A DNA stretch of 64,000 nucleotides from Vibrio neptunius (GTDB lineage: Bacteria; Pseudomonadota; Gammaproteobacteria; Enterobacterales; Vibrionaceae). The position numbers and the translations under genes are program-made. Below are positions 44,006-52,281 of the stretch, in pieces. Below the pieces are notes generated by a model. It had not been told where the DNA came from, searched no databases, and saw nothing but the letters and a program-made list of their open reading frames with translations. The DNA is taken from NCBI RefSeq assembly GCF_000967495.1, contig NZ_JXXU01000030.1, positions 1 through 64,000 of the forward strand, read 5' to 3'. Within the stretch, counting starts at the first letter, position 1. Every line of letters starts with the position of its first letter.

Positions 44006-46107
44006 TAACTGTTCCCTCCCCCAGCGGTTGCAATAGCTTCCATCACAGCCTCACTTGATAAGATGATAGGCAATGGAATACCTTCAGGAGCACTTGGCCC
44101 ATAGACAATGTTAAACGGCACACCAAATCGGCCATTAGCGCGTAGGTAATCCGTGACTAAGCCATCTGGATGCGTCCAGTCCCCTTCAATCAGAGTGACC
44201 GATGGGGGCTTCAGTGCCGAATAGACAGGATCCTGAAGAATGACGCCAATTTTGTTCGCTTTACAAGTGACACACCAATCTGCCGTCACGTTAACAAACA
44301 CCGTTTGGCCTTGACTCACGGCTTGCTCAATGCGCTCATTAGATAAGCGCTCCCAAACCAAATCATCTGGCAAGGGGGTTGCCCAGTGATCTGTCGTCAT
44401 GCTCGCTAAAACAAAACCACCCGCTATCAAGAGCACAGTTCCACCACCTGAAATCGCCATGGCTTTATCGCCATACACCTTTTTCACACGGATCAGTAGG
44501 GCAACAAATGCCACTAAGGCAATAAGCAGCGTCCAGAAGGGAGGAATGTGATTATTGAGTAATATGAGTAGCCAAATACTAGTCGCCAGCATCATGACGC
44601 CAAATAAGAGTTTGAGCTTATTCATCCATGCGCCTGGTTTCGGCAGCCGTTTTGCAATACCTGGGAAAAGTGCCACACCAATCCAAGGAAACGCCATTCC
44701 TACAGCTAAGGCAGTAAAGATCGTAAATAGCTCCAGTGAGCTAGCGGCCAATGCAAAAGCGACTGCCGTTCCTAAGAACGGGGCAGAACAGGGAGTGGCA
44801 AGCAAGGTAGCAAACATACCTTGGGTAAAGTGTCCGGCATAGGAATTGTCACCTTTTGATGCAGCCCAAGTATTGGTTTTTGAAGACAGGCGGATCTCGA
44901 ACAGTCCCAACATATTGGCACCGAACAGACTGGTGACCAGCACCATAATGGCGATAAACCAACCGCTTTGGAACTGAATCCCCCAACCCACTGCATTTCC
45001 GGTCAGCTTAAGTATCAGCAGGAAACCAGCCAGCAACCAGAATGAAGTAAGAATACCGGCCGAAGACGCGAGAAATTGCCAGCGAATTTGGCGTCGTTCA
45101 ACACCTTGAACTGCCACAATACTGCTGAGCTTCATCCCCAAGACAGGTAGAACACACGGCATGACGTTGAGAATCAAACCGCCAAACAGAGCAAAGCCAA
45201 TCATCTGCAATAAAGATATATTGGTCTTGGTCACTATCCCATTTGAGACCGTAACATCCTGTTCAGCCAGAAAGTTGTTGTCTTGAACCGTGACGAAAAT
45301 ACTCTGATCAATGAAGCTGATGTCGCCTAACCAACTCGACACATCAAACGTTGCCGTAACTGTATCTCCATCGACACTATAGCCAGTCAGTTTGTAGCTG
45401 TACTCCTTTGCATCATCCGAATGCCCATCGACAATAAAATCTGGTTCCTGCCAACCAAGCGCTTTGGTCAACTGAACTTGAAGAACATTAGCATTCACAT
45501 CCCAAGTTGCTTTTGCATTCGACAACAAAGGCGAAGACTTAGGCACCTGACTGATGGCTTGAGCATGGGTATAAAGTGCGTCTTGATTGATCATCATCTC
45601 ACTTGGGGTGAAAGTGAGTGAAAATGGGTAATCCGTGAGCACGCAAATCGTGGTACAGGACGACATCGTTAGCTTGGCATTCAATACCACTAGTTGAGCA
45701 AAATCCTTGACTGCTAACGTCATAGGAATCACGGTTTTATCTTTGTAGCCCAGTGTATGAATGCCAAGCAAACTGAACTTTTCCGGGTAAGGCCAATGCC
45801 ACTCTACGTTTTCAAGATTGGTCGACTCACCCCAATCAATAGAGGGGGCAATACCACCTTCTCCTGGGCTGCGCCAGTAGGTCTTCCAGTCGTCATCCAG
45901 TTCAACTTCTAGATAACCTTCAACGGTTTTACTCGCTGCATCAGCCTGACCCGTTAGAACAAAGCGAGTTTTGAGCGGCGGATGTTCCTGTTTGGTCATC
46001 CAGCCAGTATCGACTTCTGCAAAGGCTTGGCTTGTAAATAGCAAGGTACTCAATGCAAACCATAGAGAGATTACACTCATGGCCATGCCTTTTAATAAAC
46101 TTCTCAT
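44005..46107 (-). CDS. ScsB-like protein-disulfide reductase (DsbD family)
   Basis: About 700 residues from the ATG at 46107; an ATG at 46131 is possible but lacks a ribosome binding site. The protein has a signal peptide, a periplasmic N-terminal domain with a cysteine pair (CTTIC), an eight-helix membrane core with half-motif cysteines (NVMPCVLPVLG and LATPCSAPFLG), and a C-terminal thioredoxin domain with CVTC. It carries electrons from cytoplasmic thioredoxin to periplasmic partners, here probably the ScsC- and ScsD-like proteins. Confidence 0.9.
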   Translation of the reverse strand: MRSLLKGMAMSVISLWFALSTLLFTSQAFAEVDTGWMTKQEHPPLKTRFVLTGQADAASKTVEGYLEVELDDDWKTYWRSPGEGGIAPSIDWGESTNLENVEWHWPYPEKFSLLGIHTLGYKDKTVIPMTLAVKDFAQLVVLNAKLTMSSCTTICVLTDYPFSLTFTPSEMMINQDALYTHAQAISQVPKSSPLLSNAKATWDVNANVLQVQLTKALGWQEPDFIVDGHSDDAKEYSYKLTGYSVDGDTVTATFDVSSWLGDISFIDQSIFVTVQDNNFLAEQDVTVSNGIVTKTNISLLQMIGFALFGGLILNVMPCVLPVLGMKLSSIVAVQGVERRQIRWQFLASSAGILTSFWLLAGFLLILKLTGNAVGWGIQFQSGWFIAIMVLVTSLFGANMLGLFEIRLSSKTNTWAASKGDNSYAGHFTQGMFATLLATPCSAPFLGTAVAFALAASSLELFTIFTALAVGMAFPWIGVALFPGIAKRLPKPGAWMNKLKLLFGVMMLATSIWLLILLNNHIPPFWTLLIALVAFVALLIRVKKVYGDKAMAISGGGTVLLIAGGFVLASMTTDHWATPLPDDLVWERLSNERIEQAVSQGQTVFVNVTADWCVTCKANKIGVILQDPVYSALKPPSVTLIEGDWTHPDGLVTDYLRANGRFGVPFNIVYGPSAPEGIPLPIILSSEAVMEAIATAGGGNS

Positions 46108-46198
46108 GTGTATTTCCAAAATAGTCACCATTTTTTAAATGGTTGATATAAAAGACGTATTAAATCCTCTGACCGAAGTCAGAAACACATAACTGAAT

Positions 46199-46564
46199 TT
46201 ATTCTCTGAAAACACACAATGTGAGGTGAACCCTAGATTTGGGGACGATAGGTTCGGTAAAGGATGGGGCTTCTGGTCGAATTCGAACCAGCCAGGCAAC
46301 GATGACCACAATGAACAAAAACATCGGTACCATCATGTTATCAAGATTCACCTTGGCACTGCTGAGCAGTTTTTCTGTCAGGTCACATTGTTTTTGAATG
46401 CCACCACTGTCGTCGGTGAGCTGAATTGTGTCGGTAAGAGCAGACTGCTTAAACGAGCAGATGCTAATGATGCTGGTGTTCTGCATAAAGCAGACAGCAA
46501 AAACCCATCCAACTAAAAGTAGGGTAATTCTCGCCATCACTGCAGATTTTAAACGCTTGATCAT
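46199..46564 (-). CDS. ScsA-like small membrane protein
   Basis: A 121-residue protein with two hydrophobic helices (ARITLLLVGWVFAVCFM and MVPMFLFIVVIVAWLV) flanking a periplasmic loop with two cysteines (SICSFKQSA, KQCDLTEKLL). Length and first position in the operon match ScsA of the suppressor-of-copper-sensitivity locus. ScsA is not characterised in detail; a role in copper tolerance is inferred from the family. Confidence 0.65.
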   Translation of the reverse strand: MIKRLKSAVMARITLLLVGWVFAVCFMQNTSIISICSFKQSALTDTIQLTDDSGGIQKQCDLTEKLLSSAKVNLDNMMVPMFLFIVVIVAWLVRIRPEAPSFTEPIVPKSRVHLTLCVFRE

Positions 46565-46644
46565 TAACTCTGTAAAACCCGAGGATTAAAACCGCTCCAT
46601 TATGGGTATGCGGCTAAAGTAAATGTTAGTGTAATGTCAGAACT

Positions 46645-47067
46645 TCACGATACAATTTTCTTTTGTAAAAAAATCTTATCAACGCCTGCCGTTGGAAAAC
46701 CTTGGTAGCGTCCAACTTCTTTAAAACCAAGCTTGAGATAAAATTCCGCAGCCTGAAACGAGTAGGTATCCAAATAAATATCCGTTACACCATAAGCTTT
46801 GGCTTCTTGTTCGACTCGCGCCATTAAGCTAGAACCTGTGCCTGCAGAGCGATTGGCTTCATCTACCCATAAGAATTCAACAAAAAGTGTGTTGGTAAAA
46901 ATTTCACCCGTTAATCCACCAACAAAATCACCTTGTTGATTCTCAGCAATGCACGCCAGCGACACGATTTCTTCATCAGGGAAATGCTTGAGATTAAATG
47001 ATTTCAGACCATTGTAGATAACATCTTTAATGTTCTTTGGCGGGTTCAACATAAAACTTATGTGCAT
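46645..47067 (-). CDS. GNAT-family N-acetyltransferase
   Basis: A 140-residue enzyme with the acetyl-CoA-binding motif in RSAGTGSSLMARVEQEAKAYG (positions ~72-92), followed by the FYLKLGFKEVG strand-helix motif. Substrate is unknown. It follows the LysE-type gene on the same strand but a terminator lies between. Confidence 0.8.
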   Translation of the reverse strand: MHISFMLNPPKNIKDVIYNGLKSFNLKHFPDEEIVSLACIAENQQGDFVGGLTGEIFTNTLFVEFLWVDEANRSAGTGSSLMARVEQEAKAYGVTDIYLDTYSFQAAEFYLKLGFKEVGRYQGFPTAGVDKIFLQKKIVS

Positions 47068-47084
47068 CGGTTTCCTTTCCTATT

Positions 47085-47112
47085 AACAAATAAGGCCAGC
47101 AATAGCTGGCCT
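47085..47112 (-). terminator. Terminator after LysE-type gene
   Basis: AGGCCAGC and GCTGGCCT form a stem just after the stop of the LysE-type gene, with TATTTGTT following on the minus strand. Confidence 0.7.
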
Positions 47113-47116
47113 CACG

Positions 47117-47755
47117 TTACAACTCCGCGATAAAGGAGCTTAGCATCCACAATGCCAGAATGGCAAATACCAGCCCCATAAACTTATGCTGATAAGTCCG
47201 GAATTTGGCGTTTTCAAGCAGTGGTTTACCCAAGGTACCCACCAATGCCACCAACAGGAAGTTGAAAGCTAGCCCTAGCACATTGAGCAGCAACCCCAAT
47301 GCCAACATTTGTTCTCCAGATGATGCGTCTATATTTACCGAGACAAACTGAGGTAAGAACATAACAAAAAAGACCAAAGCTTTAGGGTTAAGCAGATTAC
47401 TGACCAGTGCTCTCTGATAGAAAGTCCCAGCCATTTTGTTTGACGGGTCCAAATCAGGATTCCCACTGTCACTCGCTCGTAGACAATCCCAGCCCATTTT
47501 TAACAAGTACGTGCCGCCAAGAAGATGAAGCGCTTTAAGCGCTAAAGGGCTCATAGCCACCAAGGCTGAGACGCCTGCGGCAGCTAGCAGCGTTAAAATT
47601 ACACCGGATGTCGCGTTACCTAAACTGGCAAAAACACCTACTCTACGGCCATAACTCATACTTGAGCTGGCGATCAGAAGCATATCCGGGCCAGGCAACA
47701 ATAAAAGTGCCACCACCGCTGTCAGATAAACAGGAAGCACCGAAATATCAATCAT
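47117..47755 (-). CDS. LysE-family amino acid exporter
   Basis: About 212 residues from the ATG at 47755; a TTG at 47773 would add six. Six hydrophobic helices, with the family motif LLPGPDMLLIASSSMSYGRR near 20-40 and NPKALVFFVMFLPQF near 120. Such proteins export amino acids or homoserine-lactone-like compounds. The substrate cannot be fixed. Confidence 0.85.
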   Translation of the reverse strand: MIDISVLPVYLTAVVALLLLPGPDMLLIASSSMSYGRRVGVFASLGNATSGVILTLLAAAGVSALVAMSPLALKALHLLGGTYLLKMGWDCLRASDSGNPDLDPSNKMAGTFYQRALVSNLLNPKALVFFVMFLPQFVSVNIDASSGEQMLALGLLLNVLGLAFNFLLVALVGTLGKPLLENAKFRTYQHKFMGLVFAILALWMLSSFIAEL

Positions 47756-47967
47756 ATTTATTATATTAAACAAATGAGAAAGTGCGGGATTTTATAGCAA
47801 TTGGAGATCTATAACTAGATGCATCAATCAAATAAAGGGTAGTAAATCAAAAGATATAACTAAGTGACATTCATTCCTGCGTCTCAAAGAGAAAGCAATT
47901 TTGTACAAAAATAATTGAAACTAATAAGCTAGACTGCTGAGAGTGTTTACAACAGGACGTCGCAACA

Positions 47968-48792
47968 GTGACAAAGAAAAGCAAAGAATCGGTACATTTT
48001 CATCTGGCGTCTGAGCTCGGTGGTCTAGAGTTACTCGACGCCAAATACACTCACCAAAACTTTTCTCGCCACAGCCATGAAGGCTTTACCATTGGTGTTA
48101 TAGAAAAAGGCGCTCAAAAGTTCTATCGCACCGGAGGCAATCATATTGCACCTCAAGACAGCATTATTTTAGTCAATGCGGATGAAGTGCATAATGGCCA
48201 GACAGCGACTGAAGGTGGATGGGAATACAAGGCCATGTACCCTCTTCCAGAACAATTCTCTCAGATAACCTCAGGCTTAACCCCTGCGTTATCTGTCCCT
48301 TACTTCCCAGAGCCTGTTGTATACGACCCTGAAATGGCACAACAGTTAAGGTTGGTGTTTGAAGTACTAGAAAAATCAGACAATAAACTACTTAGAGAAA
48401 CCTTGGTTTACGGCACACTGGTTAAACTTATCGCTCGCCATAGCAAGAGCCGACAATCAAGCGATTTGCTAACGCCTGGCTCAACACAAATTGGTATCGT
48501 TAAGGAGTTTCTCGATGACTTTCCACAGGCGAATGTGTCGTTGGAAGATCTGTCCAAGCTTGCTGGACTGAGCCCATTCCACCTTGTGAGAAGCTTTCAG
48601 AAAGCATATGGGTTGCCACCACATTCCTATCAAATCCAATCTCGACTTCGATTTGCGAAACGCCTCTTGCGTCAGGGAATGAAAATCTCCGATGTTGCCC
48701 AAGAATCCGGATTTCACGATCAAAGCCACTTTCATCGCCACTTCAAACGAGCGATAGGAGTCACACCCAAGCAGTATGCCAAAGGCATTTAA
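47968..48792 (+). CDS. AraC-family transcriptional regulator
   Basis: A 274-residue regulator starting with GTG at 47968 after AGGA. The N-terminal cupin domain has HSHEGFTIGVIEKG near 30; the C-terminal double helix-turn-helix (~175-270) includes LAGLSPFHLVRSFQKAYGLPPH and VAQESGFHDQSHFHRHFK. It directly precedes azlCD on the same strand and resembles AraC proteins found beside such exporters, so it is their likely activator. Confidence 0.85.
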   Translation: MTKKSKESVHFHLASELGGLELLDAKYTHQNFSRHSHEGFTIGVIEKGAQKFYRTGGNHIAPQDSIILVNADEVHNGQTATEGGWEYKAMYPLPEQFSQITSGLTPALSVPYFPEPVVYDPEMAQQLRLVFEVLEKSDNKLLRETLVYGTLVKLIARHSKSRQSSDLLTPGSTQIGIVKEFLDDFPQANVSLEDLSKLAGLSPFHLVRSFQKAYGLPPHSYQIQSRLRFAKRLLRQGMKISDVAQESGFHDQSHFHRHFKRAIGVTPKQYAKGI

Positions 48793-48868
48793 TAGCGCAA
48801 TTTTATACAAGGCACACGATTTGACATGTGTACTAATGATGACAAGTTTAACAACCAATCAAATTTTT

Positions 48869-49585
48869 ATGAGTAGTACAACTTTGAATTCGACTGACAT
48901 ACCAAGTAAACAACGATTATTCATGCAAGGAGTATTCGCGATGATGCCTCTGAGCATTGCCGTTGTTCCTTGGGGCCTACTTGCAGGATCGTTTGCCATT
49001 GATGCAGGGCTAAGCATTGCTGAAAGCCAAGCACTATCAGCCATTCTTTTCGCAGGATCAGCACAGCTTGTGGCTACTGGTATGTTAAAAGTGGGAGCAG
49101 GACTCACCACCATGCTCCTAGCGACCTTCTTTATTACTTCACGCCATTTCTTATATAGCGTTTCTATGCGCAGTAAAGTCAGTGTATTGCCACTCAAATG
49201 GCGATTAGGGTTAGGTTTTCTGCTCACGGATGAGTTATTCGCGTTATGTGGGCAACAATCTGAACAGCAGTTTAACCGCTGGTACGCACTCGGTGCTGGT
49301 CTCAGCTTTTACCTTTGCTGGAACCTCGCCACCTTGGCCGGTATCATTGCTGGCAGTCAAATCCCAGCAATGAATGAGCTCGGATTGGAATTTGCGGTCG
49401 CCGCGACATTCATTGCCATTGTCACACCAAACATCAAAAACTTACCTACATTAATGGCGGTGCTAACTTCGCTTTTCGTCTCAGTAATCTGCAGCTATTT
49501 GAACATTGAATCAGGGCTAATGATTGCCAGCCTATGCGGAATGGTGGCGGGCTATATTTGCGAAACAATAAGAGGAGCGAAATAA
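48869..49585 (+). CDS. AzlC-family branched-chain amino acid exporter subunit
   Basis: About 238 residues from the ATG at 48869; in-frame ATGs at 48836/48839 and an extension into the araC-type gene are possible, and no start has a good ribosome binding site. Seven to eight hydrophobic helices, with the typical opening MMPLSIAVVPWGLLAGSFA and the motif TSRHFLYSVSM. AzlC forms the exporter together with AzlD. The AzlD gene starts in the last base of the stop codon. Confidence 0.8.
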   Translation: MSSTTLNSTDIPSKQRLFMQGVFAMMPLSIAVVPWGLLAGSFAIDAGLSIAESQALSAILFAGSAQLVATGMLKVGAGLTTMLLATFFITSRHFLYSVSMRSKVSVLPLKWRLGLGFLLTDELFALCGQQSEQQFNRWYALGAGLSFYLCWNLATLAGIIAGSQIPAMNELGLEFAVAATFIAIVTPNIKNLPTLMAVLTSLFVSVICSYLNIESGLMIASLCGMVAGYICETIRGAK

Positions 49586-49893
49586 TGGTTATGCTCTCTA
49601 TTCTAGCGATGACAGTACTGGTTTTTCTAAGCCGGTATGTATTTCTTGAGCCTAAACTACCGTTGCGATTAAGCCCTAAAACGCATCGACTGCTCAACTA
49701 TTCAAGCCCTGCGGTCCTGACTGCGATCTGGGCTCCTATTGTATTTATGCCTGAGAAACAGCTTTGGCTTGCGCCAGATAACCCGTACCTACTTTCTGCA
49801 ATATTGGCGGCAATCTTGGCTTGGAAAACTAACAATGTGTTACTGACGACCTTAGCCAGCATGTTGGTGTTTGTTGGCCTACGGCTGTTTTAG
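49585..49893 (+). CDS. AzlD-family branched-chain amino acid exporter subunit
   Basis: About 102 residues, the normal AzlD length, from the ATG at 49585 overlapping the azlC stop (TAATG) and following AGAGGAG. Four hydrophobic helices; the motif LNYSSPAVLTAIWAP is typical. Works with AzlC to export branched-chain or related amino acids. Confidence 0.85.
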   Translation: MVMLSILAMTVLVFLSRYVFLEPKLPLRLSPKTHRLLNYSSPAVLTAIWAPIVFMPEKQLWLAPDNPYLLSAILAAILAWKTNNVLLTTLASMLVFVGLRLF

Positions 49894-50003
49894 CCAAATA
49901 TCAAAGCTAATAACAAAACACCGCATCCTAGTATCATGACCCATTTGACCAGAGCACCTAGCTGGGTAGTACCGCCTTTTGGTGCTTGATTACAACATCC
50001 CAT
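49890..50003 (-). CDS. 37-residue membrane peptide
   Basis: A short gene reading MGCCNQAPKGG at the start and ending in one hydrophobic helix (WVMILGCGVLLLALIFG). An AGAGG ribosome binding site lies at good distance before the ATG. Two adjacent cysteines at positions 3-4 could carry metal, a disulfide or a lipid. Its stop overlaps the azlD stop by 4 bp on the other strand. I believe similar short proteins occur in other Vibrio near this hydrolase gene, but could not check. Function unknown. Confidence 0.65.
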   Translation of the reverse strand: MGCCNQAPKGGTTQLGALVKWVMILGCGVLLLALIFG

Positions 50004-50010
50004 AATAATG

Positions 50011-50061
50011 ACCTCTGAGTTAACCAAAATTCAGAGGTTACTCCTTTCCCTAAGGGAAAGG
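50011..50061 (-). promoter_or_regulatory. Two hairpins between FAH gene and small peptide gene
   Basis: CCTTTCCC/GGGAAAGG at 50043-50061 and ACCTCTGA/TCAGAGGT at 50011-50038. No T-run follows either on the minus strand, so transcripts of the hydrolase gene could continue into the small gene. The second stem contains that gene's AGAGG ribosome binding site, so pairing would block its translation. Confidence 0.5.
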
Positions 50062-50068
50062 TAAAGGG

Positions 50069-50683
50069 TTATTGAGCTAACCATTCAATTTCGATCAGCG
50101 TTTTACCTTCAGCTTTTAGTCGCCCAAGGAACACATCACCAGTATGCACTTCACCAACACCTTGCGGGGTGCCAGTCATCACAATATCGCCATCATTTAA
50201 AGTGGTATACGTTCTGAGCTCTTCAAGAATGGTATAGGGCGGATACATCATTTGGGTGACAGCACCCTTTTGAACACGAACACAGTTAATAAACAGTTCA
50301 ATCTCCAGAGATTCAATTGCAATACCATTTAAAGAAATAAAGCGGCTAAATACCGCTGAGCCGTCAAACGCTTTCGCGCGCTCCCATGGCAACCCTTTAT
50401 TCTTAAGTTTGGATTGCAACTCGCGTTTGGTTAGGTCCAATCCGAGCCCAACTGCACTCAATTGACCTTCACGAACAATAAAGCAGATCTCACCCTCGTA
50501 ATGTAAGGTTTCACCGTGGTGAGATATTAATTGAGAAGAGATAGAAGAAGACGGTTTGTTGAACACAACCATTTCATCCGGTACTGCATTATTGAGCTCT
50601 TTGATGTGTTCAAGATAATTGCGCCCTACGCAAATCACTTTGCTTGGATAGATACTATTATCACCAACTTTAACCGAATTCAT
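50069..50683 (-). CDS. Fumarylacetoacetate hydrolase family protein
   Basis: About 204 residues from the ATG at 50683, close after AAAGAGG; upstream in-frame codons to 50716 are alternatives. Family marks are ICVGRNYLEHIKEL near 18, the metal-binding GEICFIVREG near 65, and TGTPQGVG near 170. Members hydrolyse or decarboxylate 2-oxo-diacids such as acylpyruvates and oxaloacetate. The exact substrate is not evident. Confidence 0.85.
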   Translation of the reverse strand: MNSVKVGDNSIYPSKVICVGRNYLEHIKELNNAVPDEMVVFNKPSSSISSQLISHHGETLHYEGEICFIVREGQLSAVGLGLDLTKRELQSKLKNKGLPWERAKAFDGSAVFSRFISLNGIAIESLEIELFINCVRVQKGAVTQMMYPPYTILEELRTYTTLNDGDIVMTGTPQGVGEVHTGDVFLGRLKAEGKTLIEIEWLAQ

Positions 50684-50807
50684 GCCTCTTTCCCTGATCA
50701 TTGATAAAGATTCCAATATTAATTCAACAGGTTGATGAGTTAACCCATCGTTTATCGAAACTAAGATCTAATCCCCATATTTGATACACTCGTAGCCTAA
50801 AGAACAG

Positions 50808-50836
50808 AAAAACGCCTATTCAATACTGGATAGGCG
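50808..50836 (-). terminator. Terminator of porin gene
   Basis: On the minus strand CGCCTAT-CCAGTATTGA-ATAGGCG is followed by TTTTTC, about 40 bp past the porin stop. Confidence 0.85.
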
Positions 50837-50875
50837 CTAACACAAGTACGTGTTGAGGCAGTAGATTTTATTGAT

Positions 50876-51877
50876 TTACAGGAAGTATCGCGCACCGATA
50901 GTCCACTTATCTTCCTCTTTAACACTAATGTCATTACCTAAATCAAACTGATAACCTGCGAAACCCATAAACTTAGGAGTAAAGGTGTATTCAGCTTGTA
51001 AAGCAGACTGACTGTATTGAGTTTTACTTGCTTTATCATCAACCACTGCTTCGTAGTTAGCACTTAAGTTCCAACCATTCCCAAGAGCGTATGCAAGTAA
51101 AATCTCATACTGATCGCTTTCCGCAAGTGGCGAACTACTTGGGTTCATATTTTCGTTCATCGCATAAACAACTGCAGAGTACAGGCCGTCACCATAAGAT
51201 CCTGAACTAAAAGCAAATACGTGAGAATGACTGTCTACATTTGCAACATCACCACCATTGTATGAATAGCCTAGATTAAAACCATAAACATTCATTGATA
51301 GAGCAATCTGACCGCGTGCATCATACAGCTTGCTATTTGCAGAATCTGTGTGCTCACCCTGCCAAGCCAGACCAAGATTTAAACTGCCCATGTCACCAAG
51401 CTCAATCGCTTTGCGGTAACTGACCATATCTTCGCCACGTGCTGTGCCAAGATTGTTATGATCCTGGTACAAGAAGTCGTTGGCAAATGCGATAGGTAAA
51501 TCTGCAACGCCAGCGATATCATAATATGGAGACCATTGCGTACCAACAACAAATCGACCAAATTGTTCGTGTGTTGCACCAATGTAACCCAGACGGGTTG
51601 TGAAAGAAGTGTCACCACCATCAAGGTAGTTCAACGCCCATTCACCTTTGGCATCAACAGTGAAACCGTGACCGATATCTTGTGTACCTGCGATATTGAT
51701 TCGAGGTGATACGTCATGTACCTCAACTTCATCCGCCGAGTCATACTCACCGATACCTACATCTACGTAGCCACCGAGAGAAATTGTTGATCCTTCACCG
51801 CTATAGATTTCTGCAGCGAAAGCGTTAGTACCACATGCTGTTGCCGCAATAGCTGCGACTAATAATTTAATTTTCAT
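50876..51877 (-). CDS. General diffusion-type outer-membrane porin
   Basis: A 333-residue porin with a signal peptide (MKIKLLVAAIAATACGTNAFA). The mature protein starts with a typical strand (TISLGGYVDVGIG), has a loop with RFVVGTQWSPYYDIAG near 108, and ends in phenylalanine-leucine (ARYFL) where most porins end in phenylalanine. It forms trimeric water-filled channels for small solutes. It is a single gene with its own terminator and a structured leader. Confidence 0.9.
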   Translation of the reverse strand: MKIKLLVAAIAATACGTNAFAAEIYSGEGSTISLGGYVDVGIGEYDSADEVEVHDVSPRINIAGTQDIGHGFTVDAKGEWALNYLDGGDTSFTTRLGYIGATHEQFGRFVVGTQWSPYYDIAGVADLPIAFANDFLYQDHNNLGTARGEDMVSYRKAIELGDMGSLNLGLAWQGEHTDSANSKLYDARGQIALSMNVYGFNLGYSYNGGDVANVDSHSHVFAFSSGSYGDGLYSAVVYAMNENMNPSSSPLAESDQYEILLAYALGNGWNLSANYEAVVDDKASKTQYSQSALQAEYTFTPKFMGFAGYQFDLGNDISVKEEDKWTIGARYFL

Positions 51878-52281
51878 AACTTAACGTCCGTTTAGGGTTG
51901 TAACCTTTTGTTCGTGCATGGCCACTGCAGCCAACGCTTCACGAACAATTAAAACGTAGTACGAAATATTTAAAAATGAAGTGCAACCAAACGCTTAGCG
52001 ATACAATTTATTAGGAATTGCTCAAACAACAAAAATATGAACAAATTTTAACCCTATGAAAGTGCTACTATTTTCAATAGCAATCGAGGCATTCATTATA
52101 GGTACGATCAATGTCACAATTTTTGAAATTTAAAGGGAACTATTTTGAAAAACGTAAAAACACCTCTATCAATAGAGTGTTTTTGAAGCCAATTCCAGTT
52201 GAATTGACAGGATAAAAACTAGTAAAAATGCAACATGCAACCAATCCAATGGACAGCACACTCCATTTACCTGAATATCGT
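51878..52281. other. Porin promoter region with leader hairpin and terminator
   Basis: About 400 bp without a gene. TTGTTCGTG and CACGAACAA (51908-51948) form a 9-bp stem 30-70 bp before the porin ATG. AAAAACACCTCTA-TCAA-TAGAGTGTTTTT (52156-52184) is a terminator with A and T runs on both sides, probably for the leftward Hsp70-like gene. Confidence 0.55.
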
